NCBI RefSeq assembly: GCF_003432115.1
Contig: NZ_QWDC01000003.1
Location: 434,001-498,000, forward strand
Direction of reading: 5' to 3'
DNA: 64,000 bases
DNA from: Mucilaginibacter conchicola
GTDB lineage: Bacteria; Bacteroidota; Bacteroidia; Sphingobacteriales; Sphingobacteriaceae
Position 1 is the first letter of the stretch. Each line of letters starts with the position of its first letter. The position numbers and the translations under genes are program-made. This document shows positions 43,156-52,425 of the stretch, in pieces. The notes beneath the pieces were generated by a model. That model was not told the DNA's origin, ran no database searches, and worked only from the letters and a program-made list of their open reading frames with translations.

Positions 43156-46100
43156 ATGATCAAACTTCGACCACCGGGTATTTTGGTGTCCCTTAAAAAA
43201 CACCGGGCGCTTAAAATTGCAGGGCGAGGGCTGGCAGCAATATGTTGTTGCATGTTGTTACTCACCACAACGGCCTACGCACAAAACAAAACCATTACAG
43301 GTAAAGTAACAGACAACGGAACAAATGAGCCTGTTCCCGGTGCATCTGTACGCGTTAAAAACACCACCAACGGCACCATGACCGATGCCCAGGGTACATT
43401 TAAACTGACCGTGCCCGATGGAGCCACACTTGAGATAACCAGCGTTGGCTACAAACCATTTGATCTTGCAGCTAATGGCAACAGCCCGTTGCAGATAAAA
43501 CTCGAATCGTTAAACAAAGCACTTACCGAGGTAGTGGTGGTAGGTTATGGTACGGCTAAACGCTCAGACGTTACCGGTTCAGTATCATCACTTTCTAAAG
43601 AACGCTTATCACAATTGCCGGTTGGCGATGTGCTGCAGGCCATGCAGGGTGCTGTGGCGGGTGTTAACATATCGGCAAGTACTGCCGCACCGGGGCAATC
43701 TCCGTCGGTATTGGTGCGTGGGGTTAATTCCATTAATGGTGCAACTTCGCCTTTAATAGTTATTGATGGTATTCCGTTTGAGAATGCCAATCTGAGCGAC
43801 ATCAGCACAACAGATATTGCTTCTGTTGATGTGCTGAAAGATGTATCTGCCACGGCCATATATGGTACCCGCGGTGCCAATGGCGTTATCCTGGTGACTA
43901 CCAAACGTGGTAAAACCGGCAAGGCAGCTATCACCTTTAATACCTATGCAGGTTACGAAAACTTTGCGCACACCTTTGCGCCGATGGGCCCGGCAGAGTA
44001 CGTGCAAAAGTATGCCGACTGGAAACAACAAGCCGGTGTTGATAATGACCTGGCCGTTCCTAATCAATACGAACTGGAGAATTACGAAAAAGGCATCACT
44101 ACCGATTGGCTGAAGAAGATACAGCAACAAGGATTTATACAGGATCATACCCTCAGCATATCTGGTGGTAGTGAGGATGTGAAATACTACGTATCCGGTG
44201 ATTATTTTAGTCAGAAAGGTGTGATACAAGGCTATCAGAACAAACGTGCCAGTATCCGCTCAAATATAGATGCTAAAATTACCAGCTATCTGTCGGCAGG
44301 TTTAAACCTTAATCTCGTGAATAATAATGCAGATGGTGGTCGGGCCAGTTTAAAGCAGGCGGCAGAGGTTAGTCCGTATGGGCGTTTCAAAAACCCTAAC
44401 GGTACTTATGCCATCTTCCCGATGGAAGGCGAGCAAGCTATCCAAAGCCCGATGCTGGGTTTACTTAACGACCGCCAGCAGAGGCGCCAGAACATCATCG
44501 CCAACGTATTTGCCGAACTGAAACCTTTTGCCGGTTTTAAATACCGCATTAACGCGGGTTATACTTCTACACCAAGCGTTTACCGCAACTATGCGGGCAG
44601 GCTGGCAGGCGATATTGCAGGCGGTACCGCCGATGTATCAAACACCGATCAAAAACGCTGGATTGTAGAGAACATCTTCAGCTATGAAAAAAACTGGAAC
44701 AAAAGCCACATCGACTTTACGGGTTTGTACAGTGCACAGCAGAACCAAACATTCTCATCATCAACTACAGCAACCGGTTTTATTAACGATGCTTTGAGTT
44801 TTAATAACCTGGCAGGTGCCAACTCGGTACAGGCTCAGTCAGAATCTATCGATACCCGCATGGTATCACAAATGCTGAGGGTAAATTACTCTTATGATAG
44901 CCGTTATTTGATAACAGCAACTGCACGCCGCGATGGTTACTCTGCGTTCGGCGCAAGTAACAATAAATATGGTCTGTTCCCGTCGGTAGCATTGGCATGG
45001 AATATCAGTAACGAGAGTTTCTTGAAGAACTCTACCTTCATTAATAACTTAAAGCTGAGAGGTTCTTATGGTTTGTCGGGTAACCAGTCGGCAGTAATAC
45101 CTAACTCTACTATCTCAACGTTTACGTCAACCTCAATCCCGTCAAACGGCAGGCCTATAACCGGTGTAATTGCCGATGTATTGGGCAACAGCGACCTGAA
45201 ATGGGAAAGCACCTACGGTAGCAACGTGGGTATAGATTTCGCTATCCTGAACAACCGCATCACCGGTACTATAGAGGCTTATGATACCCGTACCAAAGAT
45301 CTGGTTTTATACCGCGCATTGCCTACCACCACAGGTTACTCGCAGGTGGTAACCAATATTGGTAAGGTGGCCAACAAAGGTTTAGAGATCTCATTACGCA
45401 CCCAAAACATTAACGGTGCCGATTTTAAATGGGAAACCAACCTCAACTTCTCTACCAATAAAAACAGAATAGTTGACCTGTACGGCGATAAAAAGGACGA
45501 CCGCGGCAATCGCTTATTCATTGGCCAGCCGGTTTATGTAATTTATGATTATAAACAGGTTGGTGTGTGGAAAGTAGGCGAAAATCCTGCCGGCCATGAC
45601 CCTGATGCCACGCCCGGCGACCTTAAATTTGCCGACCTGGATGGCAGCGGAAACATCTCATCAGACGGTAGAGACCAGATGGTGCTGGGCCAGTCCTTAC
45701 CAAAATGGACGGGCGGTATCACCAACACTTTCCATTATAAAAACTTTCACCTTAGTGTGTTTATCCAAACTGTACAGGGAGTAACCAAGAATAACCAGGC
45801 GATAGACTTTATCGACTTTGGTGGGCGCCAAAACCTGCCTGCCGGGTTGGGTTACTGGACAGAGGCTAACCAAAGCAACATAAGGCCTAAGCTTACCTAT
45901 GTAAACTACCTGGGGTACGGTTACCCCGAGGATGCCAGCTTTACCCGCATTAAAGATGTAACGCTGAGCTACACCTTCGCCAAAGAGTTGTTGAGCAAAC
46001 TTAAAATAGGCGGACTAACCGTTTATGCAAGCGGCCGTAACCTGGCTACGTTCACCAAATGGCACGGCTGGGACCCTGAGGTTTCTTATGCCAATGCCGG

Positions 46101-46167
46101 CGATGCCAGTCTGAATTACCCATTGGTGCGCACCTTCATTTTAGGCGCTAACATTACACTCCGTTAA
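43156..46167 (+). CDS. SusC/RagA-type TonB-linked outer-membrane transporter
   Basis: A 1003-residue outer-membrane transporter. After a signal sequence (about 20-42) comes the carboxypeptidase-regulatory-like domain (about 46-115, TITGKVTDNGTNEPVPGASV), the SusC signature TEVVVVGYGTAKRSDVTGSV, a plug domain (to about 255, with ISTTDIASVDVLKDVSATAI) and a large beta-barrel. It forms a pair with the SusD lipoprotein encoded 11 bp downstream and imports oligosaccharides with energy from TonB. Context (family 20 hexosaminidase, nag genes, shared operator) suggests GlcNAc-containing oligomers, for instance from chitin or peptidoglycan. Confidence 0.95.
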   Translation: MIKLRPPGILVSLKKHRALKIAGRGLAAICCCMLLLTTTAYAQNKTITGKVTDNGTNEPVPGASVRVKNTTNGTMTDAQGTFKLTVPDGATLEITSVGYKPFDLAANGNSPLQIKLESLNKALTEVVVVGYGTAKRSDVTGSVSSLSKERLSQLPVGDVLQAMQGAVAGVNISASTAAPGQSPSVLVRGVNSINGATSPLIVIDGIPFENANLSDISTTDIASVDVLKDVSATAIYGTRGANGVILVTTKRGKTGKAAITFNTYAGYENFAHTFAPMGPAEYVQKYADWKQQAGVDNDLAVPNQYELENYEKGITTDWLKKIQQQGFIQDHTLSISGGSEDVKYYVSGDYFSQKGVIQGYQNKRASIRSNIDAKITSYLSAGLNLNLVNNNADGGRASLKQAAEVSPYGRFKNPNGTYAIFPMEGEQAIQSPMLGLLNDRQQRRQNIIANVFAELKPFAGFKYRINAGYTSTPSVYRNYAGRLAGDIAGGTADVSNTDQKRWIVENIFSYEKNWNKSHIDFTGLYSAQQNQTFSSSTTATGFINDALSFNNLAGANSVQAQSESIDTRMVSQMLRVNYSYDSRYLITATARRDGYSAFGASNNKYGLFPSVALAWNISNESFLKNSTFINNLKLRGSYGLSGNQSAVIPNSTISTFTSTSIPSNGRPITGVIADVLGNSDLKWESTYGSNVGIDFAILNNRITGTIEAYDTRTKDLVLYRALPTTTGYSQVVTNIGKVANKGLEISLRTQNINGADFKWETNLNFSTNKNRIVDLYGDKKDDRGNRLFIGQPVYVIYDYKQVGVWKVGENPAGHDPDATPGDLKFADLDGSGNISSDGRDQMVLGQSLPKWTGGITNTFHYKNFHLSVFIQTVQGVTKNNQAIDFIDFGGRQNLPAGLGYWTEANQSNIRPKLTYVNYLGYGYPEDASFTRIKDVTLSYTFAKELLSKLKIGGLTVYASGRNLATFTKWHGWDPEVSYANAGDASLNYPLVRTFILGANITLR

Positions 46168-46178
46168 ACAGAACCATC

Positions 46179-47816
46179 ATGAAACAATATAAAATATTAG
46201 CAGCGGTAGGTATAGCAGTATTGTGCGCACTATCGGCATGCAAGAAATCTTTTCTGGACGAGAAGGTATACTCAAAATTTACGCCCGAAGCCCTGAATGA
46301 TTCGCTGGCCTTTGAGGCGGGCATCATCGGCCTGCAAAGCCAATACTCGCTTTGGAACACCATGAATGAGAATGATAACGGCAATCAGGGTTTCTTGTGC
46401 GTTTGGCAAATGGGTACCGATGTAGCTTATAATAAAGCACCCGATGACCTTGACCCAATGGCCATCCCGTACACCAATTACGAGAAGCTAAACTCTGCCG
46501 ATGTATCATCAGCCTTTGTTTGGAAATGGGCTTATAACATTATCAATAATGCTAACGTGGTTATTCTGAACATTGATAAAGGAGAGGTGCCGGTAAGTGC
46601 AGGTTTCAGGAACAAGATAAAGGGGCAGGCCATGTTTTACCGTGCACTGGCTTATAATTACCTGGCAACGCTTTACGGTAACGTTCCGCTAATAACGGAG
46701 CCATTGACTGCGCCTAAAACAGATTTTACCAGGACACCTGTTACACAGATCAACGACCTGATTGTATCCGACCTTAACTTTGCCAAGGTGAATGCGCCGA
46801 ACATTGATGATAACGTCAACAAGTCATTACCTAACAAAGCCATGGCATCGCAGCTCTTGGCTGAGGCTTATTTGCGTATAGGCGGCAAAGATGCCGAGGC
46901 TGAAGCCGAATGTAATGCCATTATCAACAGCGGGCAGTTTAGCCTGATACAGGCGCGTTATGGTATAAAAGCTACCCAGCCGGGCGATTACTTTGCAGAT
47001 ATGTTCATCTTCGGTAACCAGCGCCGCACGCAGGGTAATACCGAGGCCATTTGGGTTGAAGAAACAGAAAATCCCGCATCGGTACCCAACGGCGCCGGGC
47101 CCGACAGGCTGGACAGGTTCCCGGGTTTCCGTTTTACGGGTTCGCAGCACCGCAGGGCTTGGGGCAGCAGGTATTACAATACGCCCGGCATGCTGCTGTG
47201 CGATTCGTTGGGCGGCAGGGGCATTAGTCGTATGGCTTTAACTTACTATGTGCTGAACGCTTACAAGGCGGGCGATATTCGCAACTCGCAATACAACCTT
47301 CGCAGAAATTATTACTATAATGATCCTTCTTCGCCTAAGTATGGTCAGCGTGTGTTGCCGGGTGCCGGTATCGATACCAACCGCAACATCGTTCCTAAGA
47401 CAAACAAATGGGATCAGTTTGACCCTAATGATACCTTTGGCAGCAGTATGATAAAAGATTTCATTATTATGCGCCTGGGCGAAACCTACCTGCTTAAAGC
47501 CGAGGCCCAGCTAAAGCAAGGCAAAACCGGCGAAGCTGCAACTACTATTAATATTTTACGTGACAGAGCGCACGCAGGCACAGTATCAGCAAGCGATATC
47601 AACATGAACTTTATTTTGGATGAGCGCGTGCGCGAACTGATAGGCGAAGAGAACCGTCGCATGACGTTGATGCGTACCGGTATGCTGGCGCAAAGGATCC
47701 AGGGCCGTGGTTTAAAAATTACCGGTGTTAGCGATAAGATCAAATTGCTGCCTATTCCGCAATCAGAGATCGACCTGAACAAGGATGCCAAACTGGAGCA
47801 AAATCCCGGATATTAA
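46179..47816 (+). CDS. SusD/RagB-type surface glycan-binding lipoprotein
   Basis: A 545-residue lipoprotein with lipobox LSAC (Cys 21) followed by KKSFLDEKVYS, a typical SusD start. The N-terminal half has TPR-like helices (FYRALAYNYLATLYGNVPLI, SQLLAEAYLRIGG), and the C-terminal part has the RagB/SusD motif IMRLGETYLLKAEAQLKQG and ends in LLPIPQSEIDLNKDAKLEQN. It caps the SusC barrel on the cell surface and captures glycan. It is 11 bp after susC and 43 bp before the hexosaminidase gene, so one transcript is expected. Confidence 0.94.
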   Translation: MKQYKILAAVGIAVLCALSACKKSFLDEKVYSKFTPEALNDSLAFEAGIIGLQSQYSLWNTMNENDNGNQGFLCVWQMGTDVAYNKAPDDLDPMAIPYTNYEKLNSADVSSAFVWKWAYNIINNANVVILNIDKGEVPVSAGFRNKIKGQAMFYRALAYNYLATLYGNVPLITEPLTAPKTDFTRTPVTQINDLIVSDLNFAKVNAPNIDDNVNKSLPNKAMASQLLAEAYLRIGGKDAEAEAECNAIINSGQFSLIQARYGIKATQPGDYFADMFIFGNQRRTQGNTEAIWVEETENPASVPNGAGPDRLDRFPGFRFTGSQHRRAWGSRYYNTPGMLLCDSLGGRGISRMALTYYVLNAYKAGDIRNSQYNLRRNYYYNDPSSPKYGQRVLPGAGIDTNRNIVPKTNKWDQFDPNDTFGSSMIKDFIIMRLGETYLLKAEAQLKQGKTGEAATTINILRDRAHAGTVSASDINMNFILDERVRELIGEENRRMTLMRTGMLAQRIQGRGLKITGVSDKIKLLPIPQSEIDLNKDAKLEQNPGY

Positions 47817-47859
47817 TTACCGGTTTAAATAACTATTATTATTGGGCAATACCATCACT

Positions 47860-49416
47860 ATGAGAACTTACCTTAAAAAGAGCGTTATATTACTGTTGTT
47901 GGCAATCAGCACGTGCTTTAATGCATCGGCTAAACCTGCCGACACAGATCCCGTTACCGTTAAAGGCTTTCACCTCGATCTTCGTATCCAGGTGATGAAA
48001 CTGCCCGCGCTTAAAAAGTTTGTGAACGACCTGAGCAAGCGCGGCATTAACACCATTGTAATGGAGTGGGAAGGAAGCTATCCTTTTGAGAAAGAACCGC
48101 TCATAGCCAACCGCTACGCTTACACGCGTGCCGAAGTTGCCGAATTTATTAGTTACTGTAAGTCGCTAAAGGTACAGGTGATCCCGTTGCAGCAAAGCTT
48201 TGGGCACGTAGAGTACATTCTGCGAAACTACAAATATGCCGCACAGCGCGAAGATCAGAAGGATTTTAGCCAGGTTTGCCCAAGTGAGCCTGAACTGAAT
48301 AAAGCCTTATTCACTACGCTTTATAAGGATATGATAGCCACGCACAACTCGCCTTACCTGCATATAGGCGGCGATGAGACATACCTGCTTGGCCACTGCG
48401 AAAAATGTAAGAAACGGGCAGCCGAAATCGGGCTGTCCCGTTTATACTTTGACCATGTTAAAATGCTGTGTGATATTGTGGTAAGCCTGGGCAAAAGGCC
48501 AATAGTCTGGGCCGATATTGCCCTTAAATATCCCGATTACATTAAGTTGCTACCCAAAGAAACCATCTTTATCGACTGGAATTACGGATGGGACGTGAAC
48601 CATTTTGGCGACCATACCAAACTGCTTAACTCGGGTTACGAGATCTGGGGCTCGCCGTCTATAAGGAGCTATCCGGATAACTATTTCCTTACCGACTGGC
48701 AAAAGCATTTTAACAATATCCATGATTTTGTGCCGCTATCGCGCAAACTGAACTACAAGGGGATTGTCATAACCTCATGGTCAACATCAGGCGTGTATTC
48801 TTCTTTATTTGAATCTGAAGATGAACTGATAGACCTGTTTGCCATAAGGCACGTATATCCGCTAAGTGGTTTCAATATTTTGGTTGATTATTACCTGAAT
48901 ACCCTTGCCGGCAAGAGCGCTTTACCTGTAGAGCAGTTCATTGATCAGTATGCCAAAGAACATTATGGTTTCGATAAAGATAAAGCTGCGCAATTGCGTA
49001 AAGCCCTGTTCGCGGCGCCATACAATGTTCAGCGGGGTAAGGTGATATCTAAGCAAGGTTTGAGTATTGCCAACCTGCTTGATACTGCAGAAAACTCGCT
49101 GAAAACTCTAAAAGAACTGAAGCCCGCAAAAGGCCTGGAAGAATATCGCCACTATTTGCTGATGGCAGAGATCCGCGTTTACTACCTGCGCTTTATGCTG
49201 ATAGAGAGCGAGGTAAATGCGCCATCCTTTACAGCAGAACAGGTGCCGGCTTATGCCGCTAAAGTGAAAGCTTTGTTAGATGACGAACCGCGTTTAAGCA
49301 AAGAGTTTGCTGAGCTTAACGGCGGCTTCCTGCACCCGGGTGGGGTAGAGGAAGAGAACATCCTGCGCAGCCAAAAGATCAGGGTTTTATATGATCGTTT
49401 AGCCAAAATAAAATGA
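47860..49416 (+). CDS. Family 20 glycoside hydrolase (beta-N-acetylhexosaminidase)
   Basis: About 518 residues from the ATG at 47860, which gives a signal peptide ending near ASA; the earlier start at 47842 adds six residues. The GH20 catalytic Asp-Glu pair is in HIGGDETYLLGHCEKC, and other barrel motifs (GINTIVMEWEGSYPFE, VIPLQQSFGHVEYILR, RPIVWADIAL) match. The usual N-terminal GH20b domain is lacking, and a helical C-terminal region of about 170 residues follows the barrel. It should release terminal GlcNAc or GalNAc in the periplasm from material imported by SusCD. The last bases overlap the next gene by four. Confidence 0.9.
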   Translation: MRTYLKKSVILLLLAISTCFNASAKPADTDPVTVKGFHLDLRIQVMKLPALKKFVNDLSKRGINTIVMEWEGSYPFEKEPLIANRYAYTRAEVAEFISYCKSLKVQVIPLQQSFGHVEYILRNYKYAAQREDQKDFSQVCPSEPELNKALFTTLYKDMIATHNSPYLHIGGDETYLLGHCEKCKKRAAEIGLSRLYFDHVKMLCDIVVSLGKRPIVWADIALKYPDYIKLLPKETIFIDWNYGWDVNHFGDHTKLLNSGYEIWGSPSIRSYPDNYFLTDWQKHFNNIHDFVPLSRKLNYKGIVITSWSTSGVYSSLFESEDELIDLFAIRHVYPLSGFNILVDYYLNTLAGKSALPVEQFIDQYAKEHYGFDKDKAAQLRKALFAAPYNVQRGKVISKQGLSIANLLDTAENSLKTLKELKPAKGLEEYRHYLLMAEIRVYYLRFMLIESEVNAPSFTAEQVPAYAAKVKALLDDEPRLSKEFAELNGGFLHPGGVEEENILRSQKIRVLYDRLAKIK

Positions 49417-50066
49417 CGTTACTATCTATTCCGTATTTGCCGCTAAACACACAGAATACTGAAAAATTGCCCTTACATAAGATTGAGAATGAGCCATGGA
49501 AAACCGGCCGCGAATTGTCGTGCGCGGTCGCGTTTTCTGTCTCACACCATGACGAGGGCGTACAATTGCGCTTTGCGGTAACTGAACCTCACTTGCGTGC
49601 CCGCAAACACAAAATAAACGGCGATGTGCACAAGGATAACTGTGTGGAGTTTTTCATTGCCTTTGGCGATGATGCCAATTATTACAACTTTGAGTTTAAC
49701 TGCCTGGGTTCGGTAAAAGGTGCTTACGGCAAAAACAGGTACCACCGCAAATTTATACCCATAGGCTTGATGCGTACAGTGGCCGATAACCTTTTTATTG
49801 ATATTGATAACCGCTTATCCGGTGGTGGTATAAGGTGGGAGATAATCGTGAACCTGCCGTTATCTGTATTCAGCTACAGCAAATTGCAGTCGTTATCCGA
49901 CTTGGATTGTGCGGTAAACTTTGCCAAATGTGGCGATGCATTACCTGCACCTCACTTTATAAGCTGGGTAAAACTGAGCGGAGAAAAACCTGATTTTCAT
50001 CAGCCCGGCTCATTCGCTAAAGCAAGTTTTGAAGCAAAACGGGTAGAGGCAGATCAACTGTTGTAG
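49413..50066 (+). CDS. CBM9-like carbohydrate-binding protein
   Basis: A 217-residue beta-sandwich protein of the carbohydrate-binding module 9-like type: the W in ENEPWKTG near the N-terminus, the strand VQLRFAVTEPHLRA, and the NCVEFFIAFGDDANYYNFEFN motif are typical, as is EIIVNLPLSVF. There is no signal peptide, unlike most glycan-binding partners of SusCD systems, so it may act in the cytoplasm or the true start may be missed; the ATG overlaps the end of the hexosaminidase gene (ATGA), which supports the start used. Its last 13 bases overlap the convergent lacI-type gene. Confidence 0.82.
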   Translation: MTLLSIPYLPLNTQNTEKLPLHKIENEPWKTGRELSCAVAFSVSHHDEGVQLRFAVTEPHLRARKHKINGDVHKDNCVEFFIAFGDDANYYNFEFNCLGSVKGAYGKNRYHRKFIPIGLMRTVADNLFIDIDNRLSGGGIRWEIIVNLPLSVFSYSKLQSLSDLDCAVNFAKCGDALPAPHFISWVKLSGEKPDFHQPGSFAKASFEAKRVEADQLL

Positions 50067-51118
50067 AACAAGTAGTTTTCTTTGGTAATAATATCGATAG
50101 GCATGTAAACAGATCTTTCTACCTCGCTTACCTTAAACAGGTGCTTATAAAGCGCCATGATGCCAAGATAGCCTTGTTCTTTTGGTCGCTGGCATATCAG
50201 GTAGGTGATCTGCTGGCTCACGAGGTAATCGATATTCTTTTTTAGGAAGTCGTAGCCTACCAGCAGAGTGTTGTTGCGGTTGTGCTTTTTCAATATCTCA
50301 GCAACAATGTTTACACGCGAGTTGGTCACAAATATGGCTTTCACATCAGGCGAGGCATCCAGCGTTTGCATCAGCGATTGTTCTACTGCGGTAAGCTTGG
50401 TTTCGTTGATATTAAGGGTAGCTACTTTTGTTTTGCTTCCGGCATCCTCAAAAAACTTTTTAAAACCATGCTCCTTACGCACCAGGTGATGGTCGTTCTT
50501 CAGGTCACTGGAAATGTTAACGATGAGTACGTTATCCTGTTGTTGTAAGGATAAGCTGATGAGTTGCGCTGCCAGTCTGCCGCTTTGATACAGGTCAGGG
50601 CCGATGTAAGCGAGATTATTCTGATCAGCCAGATCGGAGTTAATAAATACCAGCGGAATTTTCAGTTCATCGAGTTTAGCGGCCAGTACAGCAGATTCCT
50701 CAACAAATGATGGCGCTAACAAAACCGCATCAGGAGCATCGTTTAACAATTCATGAGAAGCTTTGGTGAAACTTTCTTTAGAATCCAGATCGTAAAAATA
50801 ATGCTTAACCGAAACGCCAAATTGTTTGGTCTCGGCAGCGGCTTGTTCAATGCCCGTAAGCGGGAAACTCCAGTAATCGGTATCGGCAGAAACGGCGGGT
50901 ATCAGCACGGCAAAATTCATGCTTTTGCGTGTAGCCAGCAGACTGGCCATTTTGTTGGGCTGAAAGTTGAGTTCCTCGATGATGGCGTTTACCTTCTGTT
51001 TGGTTTTTTCAGATACGCCAACGCGGTTATGGATCACCCTGTCAACCGTGCCGATAGATACGTTTGCCCTGCGGGCTATTTCCTTAACGCCTGTTAGTTC
51101 CGTTGCTGCTTTTTTCAT
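50054..51118 (-). CDS. LacI family transcriptional regulator of the GlcNAc locus
   Basis: A 354-residue regulator: N-terminal LacI helix-turn-helix (about 8-60, with VKEIARRANVSIGTVDRVIHN and its hinge helix NKMASLLATRK) and a periplasmic-binding-protein-like effector domain to the C-terminus. It lies in the same direction as nagX, 46 bp downstream, so it is probably co-transcribed from the operator-bearing nagX promoter and autoregulated. The shared operator GTGTACGTACAC has the central CG usual for this family. The effector may be GlcNAc or its phosphate. A TATCTTTG at 51137-51130 could be a weak own -7 box. The name nagR would be apt but is not claimed. Confidence 0.92.
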   Translation of the reverse strand: MKKAATELTGVKEIARRANVSIGTVDRVIHNRVGVSEKTKQKVNAIIEELNFQPNKMASLLATRKSMNFAVLIPAVSADTDYWSFPLTGIEQAAAETKQFGVSVKHYFYDLDSKESFTKASHELLNDAPDAVLLAPSFVEESAVLAAKLDELKIPLVFINSDLADQNNLAYIGPDLYQSGRLAAQLISLSLQQQDNVLIVNISSDLKNDHHLVRKEHGFKKFFEDAGSKTKVATLNINETKLTAVEQSLMQTLDASPDVKAIFVTNSRVNIVAEILKKHNRNNTLLVGYDFLKKNIDYLVSQQITYLICQRPKEQGYLGIMALYKHLFKVSEVERSVYMPIDIITKENYLFYNS

Positions 51119-51164
51119 TGGTCGGGAACCAAAGATAGAATATTTCCTGTGTGAAGTGTAACCC

Positions 51165-52298
51165 CTACACCTTAATAATGATGTTCTTTTTGTATAGAAT
51201 ATACATGAACAACCATATCAGCAGCACAAAACAAACAGCAAAAAGCAGGGAAGCATTTGCGGGCGAAAAGCAGGGCAGGAACATAGTTTCATAAACAAAA
51301 GCCATACCCCGCATTTTTACCCCGTTATGCTGTACTTTAATAAAATTGATAAGGCCCGGCATTATCTCCGAGAGTACATAAGCGGAAATAGCATTAGTAC
51401 CTAACACTACAAAGAACCAGGTAAACTTTTTATAGCCTTTAATATCTATCAGCCAGTAAGCTGCTGTTAATCCCAGGGTAGCTAAGCCACCGGTGTATAG
51501 CACGTAAGAACTACTCCAAAGCTGTTTATTGATAGGAAATATCAGACCGGCCAGTAAGCCCAAGACGGTAGCGGAAATGCCGATGATGGAGAGTCTGCTG
51601 CATTTGGTTTTGGGTGCGAATTCTTTGTTCTTTAAAATCTCGCCAACCGCAATGCCAAACAATGCAGTAGCGATGGACGGCCAGGTACTCAATAAACCTA
51701 CCGGATCCCAGCCTTTTGCGTATTTGTACATGTGGTTAAGCGAGAACACAGCCCTGTCAACCCAGGCAGCGAGGTTATACTGCGGCTCCAGATTGGCAGG
51801 GTGCCCGTCCGGCACGGGAATAAAATTCATGATGGCATAATAACTGATAAGGATGATGCCGAATAGCCAGTAACGTGTTTTGGCGTTGGTTTTCAGATAG
51901 ATGAAAGTGGCTATAAAATAAACCACACCAATACGCTGCAGCACGCCCGGAAAACGCAGGGTTGCAAAATCGAACTTATAAAAAAGGAAGATGGACAGGC
52001 CTAAACCAATAAGGATCAGCATCCGCCTCAAAGCTCCACCTATAATTTTAGGGTGATTAGCGGCATCGGCTTTTTTACCTTCAAGCGCATAAACAATAGA
52101 TACACCAACCATGAACAGGAAGAACGGGAAAACCAGATCGGTAGGGGTACAGCCATTCCATGCCGAGTGTTTGAGCGGGGCGTAGGCGTGTTCTTCATCA
52201 CCGGGCGTGTTCACCAGTATCATGGCCGCAATGGTTAGTCCGCGGAAAAAGTCGAGTGATACTAAGCGCTTTTTTTCTGTTTTATTGTCGGTGAGCAT
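51165..52298 (-). CDS. nagX: NagX-like membrane acyltransferase (HGSNAT/DUF5009 family)
   Basis: A 377-residue protein with about ten spans. The N-terminal motif RLVSLDFFRGLTIAAMILVN with NTPG, and the segment CTPTDLVFPFFLFMVGVS, are the marks of the heparan-alpha-glucosaminide N-acetyltransferase-like/DUF5009 family (COG4299). Members named NagX are found in GlcNAc gene clusters of Proteobacteria; their exact reaction is not settled, transfer of acetyl groups to glucosamine across the membrane being proposed from the human enzyme. It is the first gene of a probable nagX-lacI operon and has a full promoter with an operator between its boxes. Symbol by family and context. Confidence 0.85.
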   Translation of the reverse strand: MLTDNKTEKKRLVSLDFFRGLTIAAMILVNTPGDEEHAYAPLKHSAWNGCTPTDLVFPFFLFMVGVSIVYALEGKKADAANHPKIIGGALRRMLILIGLGLSIFLFYKFDFATLRFPGVLQRIGVVYFIATFIYLKTNAKTRYWLFGIILISYYAIMNFIPVPDGHPANLEPQYNLAAWVDRAVFSLNHMYKYAKGWDPVGLLSTWPSIATALFGIAVGEILKNKEFAPKTKCSRLSIIGISATVLGLLAGLIFPINKQLWSSSYVLYTGGLATLGLTAAYWLIDIKGYKKFTWFFVVLGTNAISAYVLSEIMPGLINFIKVQHNGVKMRGMAFVYETMFLPCFSPANASLLFAVCFVLLIWLFMYILYKKNIIIKV

Positions 52299-52321
52299 AT
52301 TGCTTCTTCAGGTTTATAAAT

Positions 52322-52352
52322 CAAATATACAATTATCGTGTACGTACACAAA
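52322..52352 (-). promoter_or_regulatory. nagX promoter with LacI-type operator inside the spacer
   Basis: On the minus strand TTTG (52352-52349), a 19-base spacer and TATATTTG (52329-52322) match the consensus fully. The operator GTGTACGTACAC (52338-52349) lies in the spacer and covers the end of the -33 box, so a bound repressor would block the polymerase. Transcription should begin near 52316, about 18 bases before the ATG. Confidence 0.87.
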
Positions 52353-52425
52353 TTGATGAAATGAATATTTAACTTTGATTTTTATACGCTCGTGATAAAA
52401 TCCTAACTTGGCATCAAACCGCATC

